The notes beneath the pieces are model-generated. The model saw only the letters and a list, made by a program, of their open reading frames with translations, ran no database searches and was not told the DNA's origin. This document shows, one piece after another, positions 18,048 to 25,883 of a stretch of 45,552 nt of DNA. Origin of the DNA: Candidatus Ornithospirochaeta stercoripullorum (GTDB lineage: Bacteria > Spirochaetota > Spirochaetia > Sphaerochaetales > Sphaerochaetaceae); the NCBI GenBank assembly GCA_017694595.1, contig JADIMT010000099.1, positions 1-45,552 on the forward strand, written 5' to 3'. The position numbers and the translations under genes are program-made. Position 1 is the stretch's first letter; every line of letters starts with the position of its first letter.

Positions 18048-19502
18048 TTAAGAACCGAAGCCAAAACCTTCTTCAAAAACACCATCTCCAGCTTCTGCGA
18101 AGATACCAATAAGAGTTCCAGTGAAAGTCATATACATTGTGCATTCAGTTGCAAATGAAGCCAATGAAGCACGGCCTACTTCTACTCCATCCGCAAGGAA
18201 TGCATACCACTCCCTATCACTCTTCACTTCAAGACGGAGATAAGGACACTGAGGAATGATCTTCTCTGTGACAATGGTCTCCAAATCATGAATTCTTCTT
18301 CGGAAAAATAGCTTAAGCCCACCAGCAAAACGCTCCAGATACAGATCTGCATGGTAATCGCTATTGTAGAAAACAGAGATGCCAGCACGTCCCGTAAGGG
18401 TTGTATCACATCGGACAAGCGCGGAGAATGCTGTCTCGAATTCTGTCTGTCTCAAGAGTAACATCACCGGTTCCCCCTTGTCATCTGAAAGGCAATCCTT
18501 CCCGTGCAGAATCAGGCTTCTGCCATCCGTCTCATAGCTTGCTGCATTTTCTGTTCTGACCCGAAGAAGAGGAACACCAGAAAAGCCTTCGGCAAAGCTA
18601 ACAGAAGGTGCTTTCATCGGAACCGTTTCAATCCGAGAGGCCTCTTCCAACTCAACATACCCATCATGTCCAACAACAGGCCAGCCATCTTTCCATGTAA
18701 CCTCTGCCATGAATGTCTCACGCCCAAGATTATGCAGATGTGCCCTTCCCGGCACTCTGATTGCAAGGAATACAGCAATCCAGCTTCCATCATAAAGTTC
18801 AAGAAGATCTGCGTGTCCAGTTGCCTGTATCTCATGACCTTTTCTATCAACATGGGAAAGTATTGGCTCTCTTCTTATTTCATATGGTCCGTAGATTGAC
18901 TCAGAACGTCCCACAACTGCATGATGGCCGTACTCTGTTCCACCTTCTGCAAAAACAAGATAGTAAAGCCCATCCTTCATGTAGATATGAGGAGCTTCTG
19001 TTGCATTGCCGGATAAACCTGGAGAAATCAAGCGAAGAGGTTCAAGAAGCTTTCCGTTATCAGGATTGATGAAAGCTCCAAATAACCCGCCCTTCCCGTT
19101 CTGAGCATAAAAGCAACTTCCATCAGGCAGAAAGACGAGGCTTGGATCTATTCCGTCTTTATATATGTAGAGCGGTTCAGACCACGGTCCATCCAAAGAG
19201 TCTGAGTGGGATACAAAGTTGCCTGAACCATTTTTGTTTGTTGTCACCATATAGTATCTGCCACAATGGAAACGAATCGTTGCCGCATATAAACCACTGC
19301 TATTTCTAGCGCCTGAAAGGGCGAATCCATTTCCAGATGTCATGACGGAAGTCTCATACTTCCATTCTGAGAGATCCTCAGATGTATATAGTGAAACACC
19401 CGGATAATACTCAAAAGTTGATGTAGCGATTATGTATCTCTTACCATCATAGGTTATCGAAGGATCCGGATTGAAGCCTGATATGATTGGATTGTGTATC
19501 AT
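18048..19502 (-). CDS. Glycoside hydrolase family 43 (beta-xylosidase / arabinofuranosidase type)
   Basis: Cleaves xylosyl or arabinosyl residues from short oligosaccharides. The five-bladed propeller domain opens with NPIISGFNPDPSITYDG, carrying the catalytic base D13. D119 in DGIDPSLVF is the pKa modulator and E169 in GNATEAPHIY the catalytic acid. From about residue 300 a beta-sandwich domain follows, typical of GH43 beta-xylosidases. There is no signal peptide, so it acts in the cytoplasm on imported sugars; the ABC importer at 7514-10662 could supply them. The start at 19502 has no Shine-Dalgarno but lies six bases after a perfect TATAAT. Substrate preference within GH43 cannot be fixed from sequence. 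Confidence 0.92.
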   Translation of the reverse strand: MIHNPIISGFNPDPSITYDGKRYIIATSTFEYYPGVSLYTSEDLSEWKYETSVMTSGNGFALSGARNSSGLYAATIRFHCGRYYMVTTNKNGSGNFVSHSDSLDGPWSEPLYIYKDGIDPSLVFLPDGSCFYAQNGKGGLFGAFINPDNGKLLEPLRLISPGLSGNATEAPHIYMKDGLYYLVFAEGGTEYGHHAVVGRSESIYGPYEIRREPILSHVDRKGHEIQATGHADLLELYDGSWIAVFLAIRVPGRAHLHNLGRETFMAEVTWKDGWPVVGHDGYVELEEASRIETVPMKAPSVSFAEGFSGVPLLRVRTENAASYETDGRSLILHGKDCLSDDKGEPVMLLLRQTEFETAFSALVRCDTTLTGRAGISVFYNSDYHADLYLERFAGGLKLFFRRRIHDLETIVTEKIIPQCPYLRLEVKSDREWYAFLADGVEVGRASLASFATECTMYMTFTGTLIGIFAEAGDGVFEEGFGFGS

Positions 19503-19508
19503 AAAGTG

Positions 19509-19538
19509 ATTATAACCGGACTACGGCAACTCATACAA
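19509..19538 (-). promoter_or_regulatory. Candidate leaderless promoter of the GH43 gene
   Basis: On the minus strand TTGTAT (19538-19533), 18 bases, then a perfect TATAAT (19514-19509), then six bases and the ATG at 19502. Transcription is expected to begin on the start codon. Confidence 0.6.
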
Positions 19539-19662
19539 ACCATCCTAATATTCTTCAAATCACTTCACATGCTCCCCCATAGTCAGAATCAACATCCAGA
19601 AAGTGTTTTCCCGAGGTTTCTGACTTGTATCGCATTCGAATTGTCCTAAGCTAACTTTGCTG

Positions 19663-19692
19663 TTCACTAAAGTCAAAGACAAATGCTACAAT
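19663..19692 (+). promoter_or_regulatory. Promoter of the thioredoxin-ccdA operon
   Basis: TTCACT (19663-19668), 18 bases, then TACAAT (19687-19692) preceded by TGC, an extended -10. Transcription should start near 19699, giving a leader of about 45 bases. Upstream, 19503-19662 holds no recognisable gene. Confidence 0.55.
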
Positions 19693-19706
19693 CTTTGAAA
19701 CAAAAA

Positions 19707-19743
19707 GGGAGGAAAGCAAAGCAAGTACTTTGTCTTTTGGGCT
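19707..19743 (+). promoter_or_regulatory. Distant Shine-Dalgarno joined to the start by a hairpin
   Basis: GGGAGG (19707-19712) is the only good ribosome site before ATG 19744 but lies 31 bases away. Directly after it AAAGCAAAG (19713-19721) can pair with CTTTG and CTTT (19728-19737, one bulged T) around a six-base loop. Folding it would leave six bases between the stem and the ATG. A hairpin that shortens the effective spacing is the simplest reading. Confidence 0.5.
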
Positions 19744-20286
19744 ATGAACAAGAAAACTATACAAGCTATTGTGATCCTATTGGTCATAGTGCTTATCGGA
19801 GTAGTATTCGTCATAAAAGTTTCAAGCAAAGGGAATCTAGCAACCGCACAAGAAACTATAGATGGCAACGCAAACGCAGCGCAATCAAACAGGACAGAGC
19901 TTGAGATTGAGGGATTCACTCCTGAAATGATCCAGAAGAATGAGAAACCTCTGATCATTGTAATGGGTGAAAGCTGGTGCCAGCCATGCCTACGCATGCT
20001 TCCAGATCTAAGAGAATTGAATAAGACTGTTTCCGATGTGGAGATACGATACATGGACCTGGAAAAGAATGAAGAAGCATTCTCATACTTTCCAATCCGC
20101 GTAACTCCGACAATAGCAATCTTCATGCCAGAGGGAAAGCCATTCACCCCGCCTGAAGATAGCACGATAAACTATATCATCTACACATACCGCGACACAG
20201 GCGAGCATGCACTCACAATACATGAGGGAGCTTTGACCAGAGATCAGCTGGAGACAATGATAGAGGACGTAAGAAATGCTGGATAA
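19744..20286 (+). CDS. Membrane-anchored extracytoplasmic thioredoxin-like protein
   Basis: Disulfide reductase acting outside the cytoplasmic membrane. Residues 6-26 form one uncleaved-looking hydrophobic anchor after MNKK. The thioredoxin fold has the active site WCQPC (C79, C82) in ESWCQPCLRMLPDLRELN and a cis-proline loop at RVTPTIAIF. There is no other start in this frame after the preceding TGA, so ATG 19744 is firm despite the unusual ribosome-site spacing. The ccdA gene begins 11 bases before its end, so the two are co-translated: CcdA would pass electrons across the membrane to this protein. No cytochrome c maturation or methionine sulfoxide reductase gene is nearby, so the final target is unknown. 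Confidence 0.92.
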   Translation: MNKKTIQAIVILLVIVLIGVVFVIKVSSKGNLATAQETIDGNANAAQSNRTELEIEGFTPEMIQKNEKPLIIVMGESWCQPCLRMLPDLRELNKTVSDVEIRYMDLEKNEEAFSYFPIRVTPTIAIFMPEGKPFTPPEDSTINYIIYTYRDTGEHALTIHEGALTRDQLETMIEDVRNAG

Positions 20287-20962
20287 CACGCTGAACGCAC
20301 TTTCAGAGAGCATTGCCTCATCAGGCTGGCTTTCCCCAGTTATTGCCTTGGTTGCAGGACTTATCACATCAATTACACCTTGTGCATTGTCCCAGATACC
20401 GCTTGTACTGGGCTATGTTGGAAAAGAAGCCTCGCCAGGAAAAGCATTCAGGCTTTCCTTGGTCTATGCGCTTGGCACGGCTGTAACATTCACAGCATTC
20501 GGCATCGCAGCATCTCTTATGGGGACTCTGATCGGCAATGCAAGCAGATGGTGGTACCTGTTTCTTGGAATACTGATGATACTCATGGCTTTGCAGATGT
20601 GGGAGATCATCAACCTTATTCCATCCACCTATCTCTCAGCCATAAACAGAAGAAGAGGTTACATCGGCGCGCTTGCAGCTGGAGTGCTTGGAGGAATTTT
20701 CTCATCCCCATGCTCCACGCCAGTATTGGTCGCACTTCTCTCGATAGCTGCAACAGAAGGCGAAGTGCTCAGAGGAGGCTTCTTGCTCCTTCTCTACTCA
20801 ATCGGATGTACAGCGCTGGCTGTAGTACTTGGTTCCTCGCCTTCTCTTATCAGGAAACTTGGCACAAAGAAGTCATTCCAGCGTATCAGCAAAATACTGA
20901 ATATCGTGCTGGGAATCATAGTACTTCTCATCGGGCTGTATATGCTCTATTTAGCTTTCTGA
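20276..20962 (+). CDS. ccdA: CcdA-type transmembrane thiol electron carrier
   Basis: A 228-residue protein with about six membrane helices that carries reducing power from cytoplasmic thioredoxin to extracytoplasmic partners, as in the core of DsbD. The two redox cysteines are in the conserved places: C36 in SITPCALSQIP and C146 in IFSSPCSTP. It overlaps the thioredoxin-like gene by 11 bases, and that protein is its probable acceptor. Its last 16 bases overlap the convergent unknown gene ending at 20947. Length matches stand-alone CcdA rather than full DsbD. Confidence 0.92.
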   Translation: MLDNTLNALSESIASSGWLSPVIALVAGLITSITPCALSQIPLVLGYVGKEASPGKAFRLSLVYALGTAVTFTAFGIAASLMGTLIGNASRWWYLFLGILMILMALQMWEIINLIPSTYLSAINRRRGYIGALAAGVLGGIFSSPCSTPVLVALLSIAATEGEVLRGGFLLLLYSIGCTALAVVLGSSPSLIRKLGTKKSFQRISKILNIVLGIIVLLIGLYMLYLAF

Positions 20963-21408
20963 ACTTCGACAGGCTCTGCAATCTCATCAAGCGAATCAAG
21001 CACAAGCGAGAGAAGGAAGTTGATGACATCCTCTTCCTTTTCAGAGCCCTGATACTCCCCAAGACTCTCTTTCTCCCCTCCACCATAGAGGGAGATTTTC
21101 TTCTCTCCGTAGAAGCCTTTGACACCGTACTCTTCCTGGAGTTCTCTTAGAGGAATGCCAGCCATTGGCGCAATTGCTCTCAAATCATCAGCTTCGATAG
21201 CAGCCGCGAAGATATATCTGCCATTCCAATACGCTGAAACTGCATATGGAGTGGCTATCATCACATCAGAACCTGCCAGCTCTGGATTACGGTGGTATCT
21301 GATTTCAATATCCCCCGCCTGATAACATCTCACGACAGCGCTATCAGATAGCGGGATGGTTGCGAAAGCGCCTTCAATGCTCTCTGTTTCTCTTCTATCA
21401 AGTATCAT
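20947..21408 (-). CDS. Conserved-looking protein of unknown function
   Basis: I do not recognise a family for this 153-residue protein. It has no signal peptide or membrane segment. It mixes beta-rich stretches (VVRCYQAGDIEIRYHR, DVMIATPYAVSAYWNG) with an acidic C-terminal half (EKEEDVINFLLSLVLDSLDE). It is very likely real: its ATG overlaps the yihY stop as ATGA, and its codon use resembles its neighbours. Its last 16 bases overlap the end of ccdA on the other strand. Coupling to yihY suggests a related job, perhaps at the membrane surface, but this is only position-based. Confidence 0.7.
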   Translation of the reverse strand: MILDRRETESIEGAFATIPLSDSAVVRCYQAGDIEIRYHRNPELAGSDVMIATPYAVSAYWNGRYIFAAAIEADDLRAIAPMAGIPLRELQEEYGVKGFYGEKKISLYGGGEKESLGEYQGSEKEEDVINFLLSLVLDSLDEIAEPVEVQKAK

Positions 21409-22655
21409 ATTCTCTCCAGTAAATTCTCCACAGTCACCGATGATGTATCCGCAACACCGCGGTGCATGAACTCAGCGGCTACCGCCTCTCCCATTGTCTC
21501 AATTGAGCTGTCATCAGACTCTCCATAAAGAGCTATTATTACATCTGACAGCTTAATCTGATCCAGAGGTCTTGCAGGGACATAGAGCGTGCGCTGTGTA
21601 TTCACACACATAATCATTCCCCCATCCTCCAGATCCGAGATATGTTTTCCAAGCTTAGCAGCTGGAATAGCTAGCTTTCTTATAAGCTCTTTCTGGCTCA
21701 TTGCACCATCACCTCTGCGGTATTTATCGCTGATGAGCAGAAGCGTATTCACAGCTTCTGAAATCTGCCTGAAAGGAGATTCAAGATTTCCTAAAAGGAA
21801 GGTTTTATCAGGTCTGAACTGATATACAAACGCAAGCTCCGCAGCGAAGAATACTGAAAACCAGACGATATAGAGGTAGAGAAGCGCAATGAAAAGCGTC
21901 GCAAGAGAACCATAGATTACAGAGTAACTTACCATAGTTGAAGCAATCATGCGGAATGCGGCTGTAGCTATTGTCAATGATATTATGCAAGTAGTTGCAC
22001 CAACAGCAGCAGATCCGAATTTGATTCTTGCGCTAGGCACAATCTTATATAGCAGCAGAAGCGCTCCCCAGCCGATAAGGATGAGAAGAAAGGTATAGAA
22101 CAAGCTTCCATCACCATCCGTATCAAGAGCGATTTTCCTCAGTGTGTCCCCTGCCATCGAGCGGATAGCAAGCAGAGCAACTACCATGAACGCTCCGAGA
22201 ATCAAGAGCGTGAGGAACGAAGTGAAACGACGTACTGTACCTGAGGATGGATGAGTCCTGAAAATACTGTTGATGACTGTATAGATCTTATTCACTAGCA
22301 GAATGCCAGTGAAGATGAATGAGATAAGACCAATCACACCCAAACTCATAGCATTAGAAGAGAACAATTCCAAATAGCTTACTATCTCAGCACCGGTTCC
22401 CTCACCAAATGTATCAACCATGATGATTTTTATCAGCTCCATGAAAGGCTGAAGTACCCCGAAAGCAGAGAGGAAGGCAAAGAGGAACGTAAAACAGGGA
22501 ATGACAGCGATAAGCGTGGAATAAACCATGCCAGAAGCCATCAATGAGATGTTATCACGCCCCATACCACGAATAGCCAGTGAAGCAGCTTTCAGGTACG
22601 AAAGCCACCATGAACCTAAACAAGAAACAACCTTGCTTCCACTTCTTCCTTTCAT
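21405..22655 (-). CDS. YihY/BrkB-family membrane protein with C-terminal winged helix
   Basis: About six membrane helices (residues about 35-290 of the 416-residue form) with family features such as the N-terminal helix ending in MASGMVYSTLIAVIPCFTFLFA and the VVGASL-like region near GSAAVGATTCIISL. It was once misnamed ribonuclease BN; its function is unknown. The C-terminal 130 residues are soluble and look like an Rrf2/MarR-like winged helix (MSQKELIRKLAIPAAKLGKHISDLEDGGMI). ATG 22655 (MKGRSGSKVV) with GTAGG nearby is preferred; the upstream GTG at 22688 has no ribosome site and overlaps the likely promoter. The unknown gene at 20947 is coupled to it. Confidence 0.85.
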   Translation of the reverse strand: MKGRSGSKVVSCLGSWWLSYLKAASLAIRGMGRDNISLMASGMVYSTLIAVIPCFTFLFAFLSAFGVLQPFMELIKIIMVDTFGEGTGAEIVSYLELFSSNAMSLGVIGLISFIFTGILLVNKIYTVINSIFRTHPSSGTVRRFTSFLTLLILGAFMVVALLAIRSMAGDTLRKIALDTDGDGSLFYTFLLILIGWGALLLLYKIVPSARIKFGSAAVGATTCIISLTIATAAFRMIASTMVSYSVIYGSLATLFIALLYLYIVWFSVFFAAELAFVYQFRPDKTFLLGNLESPFRQISEAVNTLLLISDKYRRGDGAMSQKELIRKLAIPAAKLGKHISDLEDGGMIMCVNTQRTLYVPARPLDQIKLSDVIIALYGESDDSSIETMGEAVAAEFMHRGVADTSSVTVENLLERI

Positions 22656-22688
22656 AAAACCTACCAAAAAAGACAAAGCTATATGCAC

Positions 22689-22697
22689 ACTATAGCA
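22689..22697 (-). promoter_or_regulatory. Extended -10 promoter of yihY
   Basis: Minus-strand TGCTATAGT (22697-22689) is a TGn extended -10. The transcript would start near 22682, leaving a leader of about 27 bases to ATG 22655. The element overlaps no gene if the short start is right. Confidence 0.45.
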
Positions 22698-22706
22698 TCG
22701 GACATT

Positions 22707-23636
22707 CTACTTGAAAGTTCTCTGTCTTTCCATTATTCCCAGGAAAAAGTCAGAAATGCACTTCATGACATCTTCTTTATCAGTCTCATTGAGAAGTTCA
22801 TGCCTATCATTCTTAAAGAGCTGCAGCGCGACATTTTCTATCCCAGCCTGCTTGTACATGCGCCAGACTTTCTCAACACCTTTGCCATAATCCCCGACAG
22901 GATCCTGATCACCTGAAATCAGCATAAGAGGCAGGTCTTTTCTGATACTCAGACAAGCTTCCGGATCGTTGGCAGCAAAAGATAGCGTGATGAGATCTGC
23001 ATAGAACGATGAAGTGCACAGAAAGCCGCAAAGAGGATCTTCCTCATACTTCTTCCGCTCCTCTTTGTCCTTTGTCAACCATGCGATCTTTCCTTCTTTC
23101 GGGAAATGTTTCGTATAGTTCCCGAACGCCAATGAGTCCAATAACCTATCCTCAGCCTTTGAGCCATATTTAGCTGCCCGCTTCCGTGCCAGATGCAGTC
23201 CAATCCGGCCTACAATCCCCTGGCTTGCTCCCGTTCCGCATATACAAGCTCCATCATATGCAGACGAGTTCAGATTCAGGCATATCCTGGTCACGAATGA
23301 CCCCATCGAATGTCCAAAGACGAAATGAGGGATGCCAGGATTTTCTTCAGTGATGAGACTATCGACAAGGATAGCATCGGAAACAACACGCCTCCACCCA
23401 TTGCTCTCTGCGAACCAGCCAGTCTCACCATCCTCTTTCGTATAGCCATGGCCACGATGATCCTGGGCATAGACAGAAAAACCAAGCGAGACGAGATACT
23501 CAGCAAAAAGAGAATAACGCTGGCTATGCTCAGCCATACCGTGATTTATATGCACAGTGGCCACTGGATTCTCATTCTTCCAGATCCTGATAAATATCCT
23601 GTGCCCATCATCTGAACGAAGATATCTTGTTTCCAT
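22707..23636 (-). CDS. Alpha/beta hydrolase, monoacylglycerol lipase / lysophospholipase type
   Basis: A 309-residue serine hydrolase. The fold begins with INHGMAEHSQRY (30-41, oxyanion region) and DHRGHG (59-64). The nucleophile S110 sits in FGHSMGS, the acid is D245 in SGDQDPVGDYG and the histidine H279 in KNDRHELLNE. This set matches the Hydrolase_4/PldB group, which cuts monoacyl glycerides or lysophospholipids. There is no signal peptide, so it is cytoplasmic. GAGG lies before ATG 23636. It is divergent from the phosphodiesterase gene at 23725. The actual lipid substrate is unknown. Confidence 0.92.
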   Translation of the reverse strand: METRYLRSDDGHRIFIRIWKNENPVATVHINHGMAEHSQRYSLFAEYLVSLGFSVYAQDHRGHGYTKEDGETGWFAESNGWRRVVSDAILVDSLITEENPGIPHFVFGHSMGSFVTRICLNLNSSAYDGACICGTGASQGIVGRIGLHLARKRAAKYGSKAEDRLLDSLAFGNYTKHFPKEGKIAWLTKDKEERKKYEEDPLCGFLCTSSFYADLITLSFAANDPEACLSIRKDLPLMLISGDQDPVGDYGKGVEKVWRMYKQAGIENVALQLFKNDRHELLNETDKEDVMKCISDFFLGIMERQRTFK

Positions 23637-23688
23637 AACAACCTCAGAGAAAAAGATATCCTACACAAAGCCATCAAGCAAGCTGACG

Positions 23689-23717
23689 TTGAACAGTTCA
23701 CAGTCTCTGTGTATTCT
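23689..23717 (+). promoter_or_regulatory. Promoter of the phosphodiesterase gene, leaderless or near-leaderless
   Basis: TTGAAC (23689-23694), 17 bases, then TATTCT (23712-23717), then seven bases to ATG 23725. No Shine-Dalgarno is present between. Confidence 0.55.
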
Positions 23718-23724
23718 TTCTAAT

Positions 23725-24216
23725 ATGTATCTTGTGACATCTGACATCCACGGCTCGGCAGAAGGAATGAAGTTGTTGCTTAATGCTGTCAAGCATTTCA
23801 GAACTGAAGGCATACTCAGCGCAGGCGATCAATGCCCAGATCCGCTTTATCAGGCGTTTTACTCTTCACTGATCCAAGTCAGAGGAAATTGCGACAGATT
23901 CTATGAATACACATCATCTTTCCCGCCTATCGATAAAGAGCTGATGCTCTATGGACACAGAATCATCATGACACATGGGGACAGAATGAGTTCTGATGAC
24001 TATTCACTCTTCCCTGGGGATATCTTCATCTCAGGACACACTCATGTGCCATCACTGGAATCGGAAGGAGGCGTTGTATTTTGCAATCCCGGCTCCCCTT
24101 CTAGGCCAAGATCCTCGGAAGGTCCTACAGCCGCACTGCTATCGGAAGAAGGTTTATGTCTCTTCTCTCTTCTCGATTTCAGCACGATACGGGCAATACG
24201 CTTCTCGCTTTCATAA
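23725..24216 (+). CDS. YfcE/MJ0936-type metallophosphodiesterase
   Basis: A small 163-residue calcineurin-like phosphoesterase. Metal-binding motifs run in order: SDIHGS near the start, AGDQ, RGNCD, THGD and SGHTHVP. The family ending NPGSPSRPR is also present. Related enzymes hydrolyse model phosphodiesters; the natural substrate is unclear. ATG 23725 is preferred because MYLVTSDIHGS is the standard N-terminus; any longer reading would run into the hydrolase gene on the other strand. Its last 175 bases overlap the convergent AOR-like gene, including the GHTH and NPGSP coding region. Confidence 0.9.
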   Translation: MYLVTSDIHGSAEGMKLLLNAVKHFRTEGILSAGDQCPDPLYQAFYSSLIQVRGNCDRFYEYTSSFPPIDKELMLYGHRIIMTHGDRMSSDDYSLFPGDIFISGHTHVPSLESEGGVVFCNPGSPSRPRSSEGPTAALLSEEGLCLFSLLDFSTIRAIRFSLS

Positions 24217-25775
24217 TACTCTCTGATGCGTATAGGAGAGACGGTAGCCCCATCACCATATGCGCTCTCTGGATCGAGTATGAAATGCTTATGTATCTCC
24301 GTAGGCTGTGAGAGTTCATCCATCAAGCGCATACCTTCCTCGAGGATATCGATTCCTCTCAGGCCATAAGCCCTGAAAGACAACGCTACAACGCGCAGCA
24401 GGAATGGGAAGCGGAAGATGAATGAAGGAAAACGCCCCCACCATTGTACCATAGCACATATCGGGGAATATCCTCTGGAGGCAAGCACCAGATTATATGC
24501 AATCTCATAGAGTGCCATGATAGCTCCAGCTTTATCGGAGAGAGGCTTATGAGGTAGCATCCAAGCAGCGTATGGCGTATAAGGCAATGAAAGGGATGCT
24601 AGTACTGCGCCTGCTTTATCCCCCCTTATATCGCTCAGCAAAGGCAGGTTGCCCATCTTTATTGCCTCAGGAAATGTCTTCAAGCCCTGCTGAAGCTTCT
24701 CACCAAGACCTCTGTTCTCTCCTATCAAGTGAATAACGCGCACATACTCTTGCGCACCTTTCCCACGGAAAACAGGCAGAGTGTAATCATCGCCTGAAAG
24801 CGTTTTCAAATAAGCAAACAAAGCACCTGTATCTGCTGCAGACAGTCCTTCCTCTCTAACTGCATCAGCAATGGCTCTCACGCTTTCAATGGAGTAAAAC
24901 CCTAAATTGCTACCCAGCATGATGCACTCTTTAAACGAAGGGAGCATATGATTATCCTTTGTGCGCCTGCCACAAGCGAAATTGCACTCTGGGCAGGTCT
25001 CTGGATAAATACCGTATAAATCAGCACACGCTTTGCCATCAAGGAAATACGCTCGCGGATCAAAGCGCTCAGAGTAATATTCAACAGGAAGCCAGCCTAA
25101 AGCAAGCGCAGAATCTATAATCGTACAGCTCCCTTCCTTCCTGAAACGGCGGAAAATGTGTGATTTCTCTATCCTTTTTTGTGATTTACGTTCCACTTTG
25201 CCTTTTGACAGACTATCTTTGCGCGAAAATCCTGGCAACATGATGCCTTTGAGGTTCTTCCAGCCAAAGAGGCATCCCAGCCCCATGCTTATAGCTTCCC
25301 TTCCCCCAGATTGCACCGCTGCGTACAGCACTCCATTCTCTCCAGCCCTGCCGATTGACAGAAAGACATCAGCAAGACTGCGTCTCATCCTCATCTCAGT
25401 CTCCAAGGAAGAAAGCCCCCGGCACTCCTCTGCAGGAATGCTCACAGCGCCTTCTGTGGAAAGCGAAAGCAATTGCATTTTGCGAGAACGTCCTGTTATC
25501 ACAAGCGCTTCATAGCCCAACGAAAGCAATGAAAAGCCTACCGGCGATGCAGAAAAAGAAGCCGACATCCTCTCTGTAATCGGCGATTTGAAAACTGCTG
25601 AGAAGAATGCTCCACCCTGAAAAGAGACAGCTCTGCGTTCCGGGGATGCAAAGACTATCGGAGAAAGCTTCTCGAACTCCCTGTAGAGACTTATCGCGAG
25701 CGGAAGCCCATAAGCAGGAACCTCCTCGCGGATCTCACTCTCTTCTCTATCCAGATGGATTAACAGAATGGCCAT
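24042..25775 (-). CDS. Divergent aldehyde:ferredoxin oxidoreductase-like protein
   Basis: AOR enzymes bind a tungsten-bispterin and a [4Fe-4S] cluster and oxidise aldehydes with ferredoxin. Family landmarks here are FKSPITERMSASFSASPVGFS with GYEALVITGRS (about 62-97), the cluster cysteines C261, C264 and C268 in CPECNFACGR, LGSNLGFYSIESV (287-299) and a possible fourth cysteine C440. The pterin motifs are weak: the usual DxxGxC reads SRGYSPIC. The length is 577, but the last 58 residues are encoded opposite the phosphodiesterase gene and are serine/glycine/proline-rich, so the core is about 519, below the usual 600. ATG 25775 (MAILLIHLDRE) lies six bases after an extended -10; an upstream ATG at 25883 has no such support. 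No pterin or MoaD gene is nearby. Activity is doubtful. Confidence 0.8.
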   Translation of the reverse strand: MAILLIHLDREESEIREEVPAYGLPLAISLYREFEKLSPIVFASPERRAVSFQGGAFFSAVFKSPITERMSASFSASPVGFSLLSLGYEALVITGRSRKMQLLSLSTEGAVSIPAEECRGLSSLETEMRMRRSLADVFLSIGRAGENGVLYAAVQSGGREAISMGLGCLFGWKNLKGIMLPGFSRKDSLSKGKVERKSQKRIEKSHIFRRFRKEGSCTIIDSALALGWLPVEYYSERFDPRAYFLDGKACADLYGIYPETCPECNFACGRRTKDNHMLPSFKECIMLGSNLGFYSIESVRAIADAVREEGLSAADTGALFAYLKTLSGDDYTLPVFRGKGAQEYVRVIHLIGENRGLGEKLQQGLKTFPEAIKMGNLPLLSDIRGDKAGAVLASLSLPYTPYAAWMLPHKPLSDKAGAIMALYEIAYNLVLASRGYSPICAMVQWWGRFPSFIFRFPFLLRVVALSFRAYGLRGIDILEEGMRLMDELSQPTEIHKHFILDPESAYGDGATVSPIRIREYYESEKRIARIVLKSRREKRHKPSSDSSAAVGPSEDLGLEGEPGLQNTTPPSDSSDGT

Positions 25776-25781
25776 ACGGAG

Positions 25782-25790
25782 AGTATAGCA
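25782..25790 (-). promoter_or_regulatory. Extended -10 promoter of the AOR-like gene, leaderless type
   Basis: Minus-strand TGCTATACT (25790-25782) followed by exactly six bases and ATG 25775. No Shine-Dalgarno is present. Confidence 0.6.
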
Positions 25791-25868
25791 GAAGATGGAC
25801 TCTCTTACACGTGCATGCCACGCTTCACAATAGTACATGCAAACTTTATCTTCCCAAAGTCTTAGCTG

Positions 25869-25877
25869 TGTTATCAT
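25869..25877 (+). promoter_or_regulatory. Extended -10 promoter of the TGS-uridine kinase gene, leaderless type
   Basis: TGTTATCAT (25869-25877) followed by exactly six bases and ATG 25884. No Shine-Dalgarno is present. It diverges from the AOR-like promoter about 80 bases away. Confidence 0.6.
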
Positions 25878-25883
25878 CTTCAT

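Noticed and set aside
21405-22655. Ribonuclease BN
   Set aside because: This is an old misannotation of YihY membrane proteins; the sequence is multi-pass and has no nuclease motif.
23557-23724. Extended N-terminus of the phosphodiesterase from 23557
   Set aside because: It overlaps the hydrolase gene on the other strand; MYLVTSDIHGS at 23725 is the family's normal start and a promoter lies directly upstream.
25776-25883. Longer AOR-like protein starting at ATG 25883
   Set aside because: The extra 36 residues do not resemble the family, contain the extended -10 element, and would begin back-to-back with the kinase ATG at 25884.
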